64,000 nucleotides of DNA from Penelope pileata (Eukaryota; Chordata; Aves; Galliformes; Cracidae), in assembly GCA_013396635.1 (NCBI GenBank), contig WBMW01001268.1, positions 1,629,054 to 1,693,053 of the forward strand, in the 5' to 3' direction. The translations under genes and the position numbers were made by a program. Positions 47,003 to 57,900 of this stretch are shown in pieces (within the stretch, counting starts at the first letter, position 1; the number at the start of each line of letters is the position of its first letter). Below the pieces are notes generated by a model that saw only the letters and a list, made by a program, of their open reading frames with translations, had not been told where the DNA came from and made no database searches.

Positions 47003-47335
47003 GCAGCGGGCGGGCAGGGCGGAGGAGGTTGGCTGGCCCGTCGGGAGCACCCCACGCCCTGCCCGGTCCCGCAGCGCCAGCGAGGGAGAGGCAGACGCCG
47101 CGGCCCGGGAGCACCGCCAACAGCCCGCTCCCCTTCCCGTCCGCGGCAGCCGGCAGCACCCGCCACCTGCCGCTGCCCGCCGGCGCCCTCGCTGGCGGCG
47201 GGTGCTACTTCCCCTCGCGGAAGGTTACCGTTTTCTGGCACAGCGGCTCCCGACGGAAGCGGTGCTGAGGCTTCTGAGCCAGCGCTTTGTCAAGGGAGGC
47301 CTGATTGGCTAATGGGGCTCTGCAATGGTTAGCTG
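47003..47335 (+). ncRNA. Candidate non-coding exon between strong splice sites
   Basis: It is bounded by TTTCTCTTTTTTCCCCCTGCAG on the left (positions 46981-47002) and by GTAAGA on the right. The 333-base segment has stops in every plus frame before its donor (one at 47330-47332), so it cannot be an internal coding exon. No matching upstream donor of similar quality was found, so exon 1 is unplaced. The existence of a transcript is an inference. Confidence 0.35.
47304..47308 (-). promoter_or_regulatory. CCAAT box (inverted)
   Basis: ATTGG on plus, CCAAT on minus, in the good NF-Y context TAGCCAATCAG. A second copy lies 51 bases away. Confidence 0.5.
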
Positions 47336-47354
47336 GTAAGAGTCAGGCCCTCTG

Positions 47355-47359
47355 ATTGG
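47355..47359 (-). promoter_or_regulatory. CCAAT box (inverted)
   Basis: CAGCCAATCAGA on minus. It is paired with the copy at 47304-47308 at the edge of the CpG island. Confidence 0.5.
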
Positions 47360-47599
47360 CTGCGTGGTACCTGCAATGCGTCAAGTGGAGATGCTGGGGT
47401 GCGTGTGGTGGCTGTGCTGGGGTGCGTGTGCTGCATGCGGGGTTCCATGGGAGCGGCGCCGGGTGCCGCCCGCAGCCTGGCGCGGCCCCAGCCCGGCCCC
47501 GGCCCGCAGAGCTGTGCGGGCCTCGTAGCGCCTTCGGCCCTTCCTGGCAGCATCGGCAGCCCCAGCGCTAGGCTTCGCGCCTGCTCGTGCTGCTGCTGC

Positions 47600-50500
47600 T
47601 CACAGCAATAGTGCCTGCTTGGCTCAGATGAGCCGGAGTTGGCAGGAAGGAGCTTTCCCTCAGTTATCCCTTCAGGGCTGCGTTTCTGTGTCAAAACAAG
47701 CCGAAGGACAAAGCCTCCTGTCTCATTGCTCCTGTCACACGGGTGTGAGGGCACAAAACGTGGCAGCACAAGTGTGCTGGTGCTGCCCTTCCACCACTGT
47801 GTGAGCAGCTCCTTGGGCTGCAGCTGGAGGTGGCTGCTGGGGGTGCGCGCCCTGAAGCGATCAGTGTGCTCTGAAACATGGTGCTGAAGTGCTGCAGGTT
47901 CTATCAGCACGAGGAGATGCCTCAGTAAAATCAGGCCCAAGGCGTGGAGCTGCACAGGGCTGTGACTCAAGCTGGTTGCCCCAATAGGGGCATGGCCATG
48001 TCTGGAGCCCCAGGGCTACTTGTGTCAGGGGCTGCATGTGGGGGGACATGCTGCTGCTGCCCAGCTGGGCCCTTTGACCAAAAGCATCCACATACCAAGC
48101 AGAGGAACAGCCAAGCCCTCTCTGCGTAAGTAGAAGCTGATGAGATGAACAAATGACGGGTGTCTCAGAGCAACAGAAGGTGCCTGGCACATCTGCAGTG
48201 CTAGGCACAAAGCCCAGCCCCGAGTGGAAGCAGGCTGCAGGTGCTCTTCTTGCTGTCTGAATTCTTCAGGTTTTGCTGCTGGAGTGTTTCATTGCTCTCT
48301 TTCAAAATCCCATTCTTGAAGAGTGAGTCAGCAAGAAGTCTGTGTCAGGGAGCAGTGTTTCAAATGGGGTTTTATTGCTAAGCTGTTACTAAAGAACATT
48401 TTACATACAAAAATTTGCAAATTTGATCATGAACATAGCGGCCCAATTTCTTGAGTTTCGTGAGAAAGTTTTCTTCCTAACTACAGTTTTCAGGATAACA
48501 CTCCCAATGTGCTATGGAAAAATTTCTGAGTTAAAGTCCACGTTAATTTGTTTCCTTTCTTCCATTTGCTCACTAGGAAGTAGAACACTTTTTATTTTAA
48601 AATTGTCATAATTTCCTTCTCACAGCCTTGCTGAGTGCAAACTGCTTTCCTGCTGGCACGAACACTTTTACTTCTTTTTTTTTCTGAAAGAATTCTTTCA
48701 AAATATTAAAAACAATCTAGGCACTTTCACTTGTAGTCCTAGCCAAATGGAACAAGAGGAATGAAACCGTTATGGGAAAATTACATGCCTATGTAATTAT
48801 AATTATTACATTTATGTGCGATGGTTTGCTAAAGTGAAACATAAAAGTGAGATTGCGAGCTCATTCAATTTCTTACTTGGTCATTTAAAGTATGCTAGCA
48901 TTTTTGAAAAATCCATTTTTGAAAATCTTATGTCTAAAACAGTTTGAGGTCTTAACAAATGGAGAAGAAAAGGGTATAAAGCGCCGGCAAAGTGTGATGA
49001 CATACTCTTCTCCAGAAGAACCTTAAATGTTTATTATTCGTCAGAAATCAAATCTGTGGAATTCATTTATGGTAATGGCCATACAAATTATAGAACTGCA
49101 TTAATATCAGAGAACCTGAAAAAAGTTTTAAGAAGTGACATCATCATTTAATGGGGAATAAATATACCAATTTCAGGGTTGACACATTGTTGCCTAAAAT
49201 AGTCTCTTGTGAAGGAGACTATTTGAAAGATGAACTCAAGCTTTAATGTGCTCAGGACAGTAATTATATTCTAAGAATTAGTTTAAGAATTAGAGTTATT
49301 TTGAGCACATGTTGCTAGAAGGAATCAATGGGAATAAATAACAATTATATGTTTATTAGAAGGAGTTACACTGCTCAAATTCAGGCTATTTCAAATCAAC
49401 CAACTCTGGGTGATAATGGTACATTTTTTTGAATGTGTGGGCCATGTCCAAAGCCATCCATAACTATGGGAAAGGCAGTTCACAGTAATAACCAAAGTTC
49501 ATTGTAGTTCTAAATATATCATGTTCAGAATGGTCTGAATCAAAACATACACTATCCATTTAGAGCAACCATTTTAAAAGCAACGTATTTACAACAATGT
49601 CATCACACTAGCATCTGTTAAATATATGCAGGTCTGCCATCTTATGGAGCCTGAATGGTACTGCCAAATAACAGAATGTGGAACTGCATGCTCATATTAG
49701 GAGAATAGTTTGCATTTTCTCCTTTTCAGGTGATGCGTTCTTTCTTCTAAAACTTGTACCATTTTGACTTACTTCTACTTGATATGTATATTTATTGCAT
49801 TTGTGTTTGTATGCAAGTGTACGCATATAAACACAGTGAAATAAAGACACTGCAGTTCTAAGTTCAGGCTTGGAAAAGCTGAGAAGCACTAAAATTGAAG
49901 CTATTTGTTTACACTGTATGACAGCCTTGAATGACATCATCATACGCTATTTTTTTCTCTCAGAACCACTGTCTGATTCAGTGTTCAGGTTAGATGGTGC
50001 TGTTTAGTAAATAGCTGTTCAGAATTTTGTGTCTCGTTGCTTGGAGTGTGACTGTGCTGCAATCTATTCAAGCTCTGTTCTGAAGTCAAAATTATTAGCT
50101 GCTATATGGACTTTTCTGTAGCTGTTATTATTAGAGTATTATTATGAACAGTTTTGAACTTTGTACAGGCCAAGGCAGGCAATCATCATGGAAATTTTCA
50201 GCCCAATTGATTAAAGTTTGGCAAAGCCATTAAAGCTGCTAAAATGATGCTCGTTTGTTTTTGTTTTCTGTTTCAATAAAAGCTGATGTCATAAACTTGG
50301 TAAGTGACTTCTGAGACAGCCAAGAACAAATGATTCTTGTGTTATAATTAGTACATCAAGTATGTATTATTACACATTATTTTCTCTTTTTAACTGGTGC
50401 AAATTTATTTTTAGTTTGAAAAGAATTCCTCAGGAAGGTCTTTTGCTTTTGAAAAGTTTGAGGTGAGTTTGGAGAGTGATTGTTCTAAGTTACTGTGATA

Positions 50501-50950
50501 CTGTTGTATGTCCTACTTGAGCACTTAAGATAAGCAAATTGTCCAGCACTCAATAAAGCTTTATAGTTTTTCTGATTGCTGGAAAAAACTGGCAGAATTT
50601 AGAAAATAATAACTTAGAAAAACATCTGACGTTACTTTGTTGTACCTGTACTAGGAAGTGTGCTGTGTGATTTTTTTCTACGTTGTTTTATTTGCAGATA
50701 TTTACGTTGATTCTGATGCTTTTGATAAGAGCAGACACTGAGCACAAACTGCTATTTAGATTACTTTCAAATAAATTTGATGGTGTGAAATACTGCCTAC
50801 TACCACAATAAGAGTCTTAGCACAATTGGTTTTGTGTAAGAACAGAGTCTTTACCTTTTCAGTTATATCACACGTACAAAAAAAAAGCTTTCTCTTGCTT
50901 GGTTGTGAGATCATATTTTCGTATGTGTCCAATACTCTCTGAGCAGATTA
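47600..50950. other. Non-coding region, no supported gene
   Basis: The first few hundred bases are still GC-moderate, then the sequence becomes AT-rich. A TATA-like GGGTATAAAGCGCC sits at 48972-48985 without a gene beyond it. No recognised repeat. Confidence 0.55.
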
Positions 50951-50954
50951 TTTT

Positions 50955-51120
50955 AGATATTCCACTCAAGGAGGTTCAGACTGACCATTAGGAGAAGTTT
51001 CTTTACTGTGAGGGTGGTGAGACATTGGCACAGGCTTCACAGTGAGGTGGCTGATGTCCCAAGCCTATCTGTGTTCAAGGGGCATTTGGATAGTGCCCTC
51101 ATTAGTATGCTTTAACTTTT
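50955..51120 (+). mobile_element. CR1 LINE fragment, sense
   Basis: 'GAGGTTCAGACTGACCATTA', then 'GGAGAAGTTTCTTTACTGTG', 'AGGGTGGTGAGACATTGGCA', 'CAGGCTTCACAGTGAGGTGG' and 'GGGCATTTGGATAGTGCCCT' follow the order of the CR1 3' region. The match stops at CTTTAACTTT, before the final CR1 3' end, so the tail is missing or was displaced by later insertions. Confidence 0.85.
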
Positions 51121-51379
51121 CTCCTCCACTCCTCTTCCCCTCATGTTTAGTATCTATTTACTTATTTGGCATTGCATGGGATTTTGATTTAGAAGAGTGA
51201 TTTAGCATTCTACTGAAATCATAACGCAAGGATAATGTTGCAGTTGCAATCCACAGATGAATGACAATAAAAATGTAATTCCTGTTAGCAGTCTCTGCAT
51301 GCTGACCATCACAATGCTGGGCATCCCCAGCCACCAGGAAAGGATATGTGGTTTGAAGCCGTCTCAAGCCCATTGTTTT

Positions 51380-51715
51380 CTCCTAACTTTGTTTTGTTGC
51401 TTGGTTTTTATATTCTGTGTTTGGCTGAGCCATGTGCATGCGCTTCCCCTCTGCCATGTTTGCCTGGCTAGCTCAGGAAGACGTTTCTTTCTTCCCTGAG
51501 TTATCTCAGGAAGGGCTGTTTATACAGCTTAATGACCCACTGGTTCAGTTGTATCTCTGAAATAAAGATTACCCTCCACTCCTCTTTGTTTTGGGGTAAG
51601 TTCAGCTTTCTTTCTGAATTTTTTTTTGCTCATCTCACCTGAGCCTTATTCCATTGTGGGGCTGTGTTGTTTGGTCACATTCCACCCCTTGGCTCAGACC
51701 AGCACTCAACAATTA
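51380..51715 (+). mobile_element. Probable ERV LTR, plus strand (start uncertain)
   Basis: The architecture fits an LTR: a TATA-like TTTATAC at 51519-51525, AATAAA at 51561-51566 inside a putative R region, then about 150 bases of U5-like sequence. A primer-binding-like site follows. The left end is not defined (no clear TG with a matching duplication) and the family is not known to me. Confidence 0.4.
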
Positions 51716-51716
51716 C

Positions 51717-51734
51717 TGGTGTTACAAGTGAGCT
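51717..51734 (+). other. Primer-binding-site-like sequence (tRNA-Leu type)
   Basis: TGGTGTTACAAGTGAGCT agrees at about 14 of 18 positions, by eye, with the complement of the tRNA-Leu 3' end as I remember it, the primer of ERV-L type elements. It sits directly after the putative LTR, where such a site belongs. Confidence 0.35.
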
Positions 51735-52222
51735 TAATGTATTTATGGTATGAATGAGCAGCCATCTTGTCTGTGCAAGGTGAGAGTGAAAGCATATACG
51801 TATATGGGAAAATGATTGTTCAGTATGTGATTTGATTTAATGTTTCATTCATGTATGCTATTCAATTTTTAATGTAACAGGTCAATATAAAGGTTACAAC
51901 AATGGCTGTTAAGAATACAAGCTGGGGACGTTACATTAATTTCAGTACATTGGTAGCTTTTTGTGACCAACCTTTAAAGAGATACCAAGGACGTTTATAA
52001 GACTGGTGTCCAATTTCACCAATCAAATCAGTTCATCATTATGATATACCATTTTTACTTGTCTTCACCTAAATATTTTCCTGTTTAGGACAGATGTTGG
52101 GTAATGGTTGTATTTTGTTTGAGAAAGTTGTGTGGTTGATGGAATTTGTCTCCACGTTATTGATATACCAAAGAGTGTGAAGTAAGATTTTGTTCTGTCA
52201 TATGAGAAATTAACTAGTAAAT

Positions 52223-52435
52223 CTGATTGGTTATCTCATCAAAAACCTGTGTCCCACTGCAGCAGTGAATGTTGCTACATCCAAAATATACATAATCCTC
52301 AATGTGGATGGCATTGAAGGTGGATACACACAGACACCCAAAATCATCATCAAATGCTTGTATCTTGGTACTGTAGATGTGCTGCTGGATGCAGATACCA
52401 GCATAGTGTTTCACACAGCATCACTGCAGCTCTAG
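52223..52435 (+). pseudogene. Degenerate retroviral protease-like fragment
   Basis: About 70 codons open on plus, ending in TAG at 52433-52435. The end reads TPKIIIKCLYLGTVDV, then LLDADTSIVFH, a beta-strand followed by a block that looks like the aspartic-protease active-site region. The Asp-Thr-Gly triad is broken: the Thr and Gly that should follow the Asp are absent, a loss that would kill catalysis. The fragment lies about 0.5 kb after the primer-binding-like site and has the same orientation, with most of gag missing. Recognition is by motif only and could be chance. Confidence 0.35.
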
Positions 52436-53129
52436 GCACACAGTAGGTCAGGTCCATCCTCAGCTTGATAGCCAGTGGCTGGAATGTTTACTAATTTCAT
52501 AACTGGCATGAGTATTGCAATGCAAGTGATCTCCTGCTACTGGAGGTTACCCACGTTTTCATTGAAGACTAGGAATGACAGCAAATTGGCACAAAGGTAC
52601 CATTTCTGTAGGAGTGGCCCTAATCTGTCAATTTCCCAGGAACTGGGATGTTAACTCTTCTGTGGCTGCATTATAGTAAGGGCCCTCCATAGTTTTAAGC
52701 CATCGTCTTTTGAATTGGTCACAGCTCCTTCCGGGCAGTGAGTCAGTTGCCAGAGAGGAGGGCAGGTGGGAATATTAAATGGGCATCTCAATTTGTTCTG
52801 TGCTCTCTGACAGTTTGTTTTCTTTATTTGTCCCATCACTTGTCACTCAGTGACATGTATACAAAGCCCATTACTGCACAGCAGTTTCCTATCCTACTGC
52901 TAAGGCTTAGCGGTTAAAATTGGTTTTAAAATAGGATTGTGTGCATGTAACTTGATATCCTTTTTTTGAGTTAATGGCTTGGTAGTTAGCAGACCTTCTT
53001 ATGCAACTTGGAGTACTTCATCAAATTCAGAGTGGTTGGGAGCCTAACTCAATTCAGAGCCAAGGTAATCTGTAATCTTTTTTTATCTTGCACATCTTGT
53101 TCCCATAATTCGCATTGATATCTCTCATC

Positions 53130-53384
53130 ACCTATGTCTTTATGAGGTGTAAAGGGCATGTGGGGTAAGTGGGTCTCAGACAAGTTGGTAACATTTCATC
53201 GTTTGAAGCATTTAATGTTTCATGGTGGCTTTGTTCCCAATCCCACACTGTGTTTTTCTTCAGCAAATTGTACAGACGTTTCACTAAAATACAGAATCCA
53301 GGAATCTGTGACCTCCAAAACCACAACGTTCCAAATATAGCTCATAATTCCTTTTTATCAGAAGGTGCCTGAATGTATTAATAA
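53130..53384 (-). pseudogene. ERV pol remnant: reverse transcriptase thumb/connection part
   Basis: Minus-strand translation gives APSDKKEL, then a stop, AIFGTLWFWRSQIPGF, LVKRLYNLLKKN and VWDWEQSHHETLNA. This is the block that follows the catalytic domain in retroviral reverse transcriptases, where a single-layer 'FLG...W/Y-x-IPGF' segment leads to 'LYxLLKK...W' and a glutamate/histidine-rich turn. Stops occur within it and the frame ends soon after. It continues the pol fragment on the far side of the mariner insertion. RNase H and integrase parts are not recognisable further on. Confidence 0.75.
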
Positions 53385-53931
53385 GGGGGTCGCTCCGAAA
53401 GTAATGCCTCCTGTTTTATTATGTTGGCCCATGACATCAGCAGTAAATGGTGGTGGTATGGCAGCAGAGCCTGAACCTTCCCACCAATATTCTGTTCCAT
53501 TTTGTTGCTGTGGGACAGCTGGCATCAGAGGGGCACTCTGACACAATGGCATCTGACATGGAAGTGTGGATGGAGCAAAGGTGTGGCATTGAATTCCTCC
53601 ATGCAGAACAAATGGCACCCACTGACATACACTGATGCTTGCTAAATGTTGATGGAGACCAAACAGAATACAAGGACAGTGAGGTGGTGGTGGTGTGTTT
53701 CAGGAACAGCAACAGCGACAGTTGGGCACCTCTGCTGGTGCAGATTGTTATGAGCGTGCCATGCAGGCTTTTGTTCATTGCTGGTGAAAATGCACAGCTA
53801 ATGGTGGTGACTGTTGAAAAACAGTATTTTGTAGCTGAGAATTTGCTCTATCAAGTAGTGTTGTTGTGCTCGTTGTAGCTGTTGTAGTGTCCGTGGAAAT
53901 AAATAGGAGGAATTACTTTCAGAGTGGCCTA
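53385..53931. mobile_element. Non-autonomous mariner (Galluhop/Mariner1_GG-like)
   Basis: Imperfect terminal inverted repeats: the left end reads GGTCGCTCCGAAAGTAATGC from about 53389, and the right end, read from outside, is GGCCACTCTGAAAGTAATTC starting at 53929. A TA dinucleotide, the mariner target, adjoins the right end; the left one is lost or altered. The interior, including 'CAGATTGTTATGAGCGTGCC' and 'GCTGAGAATTTGCTCTATCA', matches the short internally deleted chicken mariner I remember. No transposase frame is intact, so it was mobilised in trans. It splits the ERV pol remnant and so was inserted later. Confidence 0.88.
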
Positions 53932-54059
53932 CGTAGATTCTGCTCTCCATCAGGTATCTGAAAATGCAACTACTTGACTTGGTCCTTGCTTTTTAAAGTC
54001 AGGAATGCTAATATTCTATTCGTGCAGATCTGGATAATAGCATTTATACTTCGTTGAAC

Positions 54060-54600
54060 CATTTTGTCTTCTGGTCCTTCAACTAGAATATCACTACATA
54101 TTGTAAAGTTCTTGTTTCAGACAGGAGAATGATTAGTTTTAGCTCTTTAGCTAACATGCCATGGGCAATGGTGGGGCCATGTTCAAAACCTTGCGGTAAG
54201 CAATTAAAGGTGCATTGTCTTCCACAGCAAGTAAATGTAAACTGTGGTTTGTGTTGCTCTTGTACCAGGATCATAAAGAACATACCTTTTATAAGGTAGC
54301 ATTCTTGTCCATGGAAAAGCACATTCATATCTACTGTATAGGGAACAGGGGCTGCTAAAGGGCCAGTTGCTTTATTTAATGCCCTGTAGTCAATAGTCAC
54401 GTACTGTGTCCCATCTGGTTTCTAAGAAGACCAGGCTGTTACAGGCTGGGTGTTTTTTTTTTTTTTTTCCTGTAACATCCCATTGCTCCAATTGTTTGAC
54501 TAATTCTATCACAAGTTTTATGGCAGGAGTTTATGGCTCTAAGCCTTCTTCCATTGCGGGAGTGTGTTGGTTGGTCACAACATATGACTAACTGGGTATA
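54060..54600 (-). pseudogene. ERV pol remnant: reverse transcriptase fingers/palm
   Basis: On the minus strand the frame reads KPDGTQYVTIDYRALNKA, PLAAPVP, then QFTFTCCGRQCTFNCLPQGF and HGPTIAHGML. These are the conserved reverse transcriptase blocks ('DYRxLNK', 'LPQGF'). The style is closest to class III (ERV-L) elements. Breaks are visible: stops after the GLEP and WSS positions of the upstream part, an A15-type run inside the frame (54453-54468), and a shift near 54095 that disrupts the catalytic Asp-Asp box region. The gene is dead. The downstream part continues beyond the mariner at 53130-53384. Confidence 0.85.
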
Positions 54601-54910
54601 AATTTCAGCTTGTTTGTTATTGATCCTGGTGTAGATCCCATGACAACAACATGGACTGTGACACAGAACAGGCTTAACCCGTTGGATAGGGGCAAGCCTT
54701 CTGTGTAACTAGTAGCATCAGACTTCTGTCCCCAGGCTGCTCTGCATGGATGTACAGGAAGATACATGCTTCCCTACCAGCCTGCTTGTGCCATTTCTGT
54801 ACTGATGTCTATCACATACTGAGGCCCCAACCCTAAATTTTGACTTGCTTCTCTCATCTCCACAGTAAGAGGCCAGCTCCATGCCCTCATCCGTGTCCAC
54901 TTCATCCATG
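54601..54910 (-). other. Probable continuation of the ERV upstream of pol
   Basis: Minus-strand sequence directly upstream of the reverse transcriptase part. A few long readable stretches exist (for example GPQYVIDISTEMAQAGW) but no protease or gag motif is certain. The outer limit of the element and its LTR were not found. Confidence 0.3.
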
Positions 54911-57900
54911 TCATATTTCCTACCTCATCTTTCTCCCAGAGTCTTGGAGAAGGTGGTTTTTGCTAGGCTGCTACAGCAGGGGCAGTGACGCTGAGGAGTC
55001 AAGAACTGCAGGCCTGCTCAGCAGCAAGTCACTGCCCATCTCGGCTGGTGTTACTTTGTAATATTACGCTGCTCCAGGTGTCGAGTAGCTTACTTTGGGG
55101 TTACACTTGTTGCTTCAGAATGACTGCTCTGTGCCAGCACATACTGCAGGCGTGGGGAGGCTTTGCATTAGCAGTGGTCAGTGACTGCTTGGAACTATTT
55201 CTGTGATGGTGGTTTTCTCCACAGCTCCAGTGAGTATGTATCTGCCACTGGTGTCACTCCTTGCAAGTTAAAGAAAGCTTAAAAAGTGGAAACTATATTT
55301 AAGGCAGGTAACAGAATTAGTGATCATGTCTGAATTGGAGAGCACACAATGTTTAAACTCTCACTATGTTCCCCTGCTTAAATTGATCAGAAGCTGGTCC
55401 CAAATAGAAGTGAGAGCAGAACGTGGATCAAGTTTGTGTGCAAAGCTATGTTTAAAAAACCTCTCTGATTGCAGAGATTTGAACAGTAAGTGGTTTTCTT
55501 AAACTTGAAGCCTGAAATGTAATAATGCTTCCAGAGTTATTGTTAACAACTGCAGCTTCAAGTAGTTTGTTATTCATGTACATTTTTAGGATTTATTTAG
55601 TTCTTGACCTCAGTGGGTTTCTGTAGCAGTATGTTTCACCATGTAATTACTCATTGGTTTGGCAAACAGTAATCAAGTACATTATTTATTCTACAAAAAT
55701 GTACAAGATTTTATGTACCATTACACAGGAGACAACATTTCAGCTTTTTAATGTTTTGTCTGAAAACTCGACACACAGTAAACTGCCTTCAGCTGACTGT
55801 GTCTTTTAGCTTAAGAAATTGTATTGGGATTCCAATGTTAATTTTTGGTGTCCATGTGTCTTAAGCTGCCGTCTCAGTGTTTTACTCAAGCATACTGTTT
55901 TGTGGATTTTCTAATAATTCAAAACAATGTTTTCTTGTTATTTTCAGCTTTCCTAGTTCTGTTTTTTTTTTTTTACCTACATATTTTTGACTTATATTTA
56001 TCCATTTTTACCTGTATGTTTACCATATATAAATGAGTATCATTTAGTCCAGGGTTTGTTTTACTGCTGTTTAACAATAGAAGCCTGCACAGATGGCTGC
56101 AAAGCAGAACCTTCAAACACAGCCAGATTTGTACATTTGTGCTGATTTCTTGCTTAAGGGAACTCAGATCAAAACACTATACTGCCAAATCCATCCTTGC
56201 AGTAATTCTCTTGGCTTCAGTGGATGGCCACATGGGATTGCCTGGGATATCTGGCTAAACCAAGAGATTCTGTGCAATTCTGAGAGGATTTGTTTGACAA
56301 TACAAAAAATGAAGTCTGAAGAACATGCTACTGTGTTGGGTGCTGTACAGTTCAGCCATTTTGTTGAAAGCGTTGGCCATGCGAGCCACTCTCTGTTCAG
56401 AACAAACAAGGAACAATTAAAATTTACTTTTATGTAGATAACCAGGCAAGAGAAAACATTGTACTAACACTGGGTCACATGTAGGTGCAGACAGTAGGAG
56501 GGTCAGGCAGTTAAAGTGGTTTTCTGAGGATTTAGAAATAAATTCAGAGCTGAGGAAGTGATCTGAAAGCAGCTGTAAAGCAGCAGTTTGTGTGGCATCT
56601 GAAATGCTGGGAGAAATTTTTAGAATACGGCTGCCTACGGAGAGTTTGGGAGCCAGAGGTGAATGAATTGCTCCTACTCATCTGAATTCCTCTGTGATCC
56701 ATAAAACAAGATGCTATGGCAGTCCTTTCTAAGTAAAGGGGATCACACTGAATTGCATCAATTTCTTTTCCTAGTGGCAACAGCCTTAAAGGTGTGGCAA
56801 GCTGGCTGACTCTGGGCCAAAAAGAATAGACATTATTAGAGAATAGAGTATCACACAAGATTGCAACATGGGAACAGACCAATAGCTTGTTTGGCTTTAT
56901 TGGTATTGCTTACATAAGGCAGACAAAATGCACACAAAAATTATAGTCCCAAAGCTAAATGTTTTAACAGAATTGCGCATCTTATCTGAGTATTTGAAAA
57001 GAATTAAAATAATTAGTTTTGAATGTTTGATGTGCTGTTAAAGACAATGTGATAGCTATTACGTGACAATAGAAAAACTTCTGTTCACCTGGAAGTTGGC
57101 TTGCTATTCTATGGCAATTTACATTATTTTAAAATGATCCCAAAAGGTAAACACATTTACAGTGCAATATAAATAATACAGAATAATCAGCTGCAGAGCT
57201 ACTATCTAGCACTAAAAGGTACTTCCACACTGGGAATTGATTGTTTCATCATAGTTTGCAGGAAACTACTGTGCTTGTAAGCTGTGAGTGAGCACTTCAA
57301 CAGACAGCAGAAAACCTGTCACCTTATAGCTGCAGCTGGACCCTCTGTGTCACTGAGCTCAGCAGGGTTGGAGCTGAGCCACAGAGGGAATGCTTCTGAA
57401 CATCCTACTCGTAACTGCAATGTTTCCTGTTTTCTTTTGCAAGTAATACTCTATAGTGTAAATGCCTCACTAGTGGTGTCACCTATGACGTTTTGACCTT
57501 TCATTCTGCTCCCATACTTTCTTCCAGAAACTGGCCTGGCTTCTTGTTGCTGATGTTTCAATGCTATCTCCTTCCTTCCCTGCAGGAGAGCTTGTTGGGT
57601 CAGATATCCAAACTGGATCCCTGCATGTGTATCATATTCACCTGACATACAAGGCCTCCCACAATGCCATGTGCTGGGGATCATTTCAGCTGTCCCCACA
57701 TGCAGTCGGCTGCAGCTGGCCCGAATCCCAGCTGGATTTGATCTGGTTCTGAGGGAAGCAGTGAGGTGTGACTGTGGCATGCTGTCTGTCGCTCCTCAGT
57801 CTGGGAACACGCTGTGGAGAAGCCTCAGCTGTTTCTTTGCAGAGGCGCCTTTGCTTTGACTGAAGTGAATCTCTCTGGCTTTGTCCTGCAGGGAGGTGCC

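Larger units (their letters stand above)
46480..47580. promoter_or_regulatory. CpG island without an assigned gene
   Basis: About 1.1 kb of CpG-dense sequence 7 kb upstream of CALM1. Islands of this size usually mark a promoter. On plus it contains a strong acceptor (pyrimidine tract then CAG ending at 47002) and a strong donor (CTG|GTAAGA at 47335/47336). Two inverted CCAAT boxes lie at its right part. No reading frame passes through the predicted exon. Candidates are a lncRNA, a non-coding first exon of a divergent gene (NRDE2 is the mammalian neighbour) or an alternative calmodulin promoter. Confidence 0.75.

Noticed and set aside
46538..47332. 264-codon open frame in the orphan CpG island
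   Set aside because: The product is Arg/Pro/Ala-rich without a domain, several other frames are equally open, and the frame ignores the strong splice signals.
53437..53878. Open frames of 79 to 113 codons within 53437-53878
   Set aside because: They lie inside the mariner remnant, do not encode a transposase in frame, and are by-products of the deleted element.
54453..54468. T-run as a retrotransposon poly(A) tail on minus
   Set aside because: It lies inside the ERV pol remnant and is best explained as expansion of an A-rich codon stretch.
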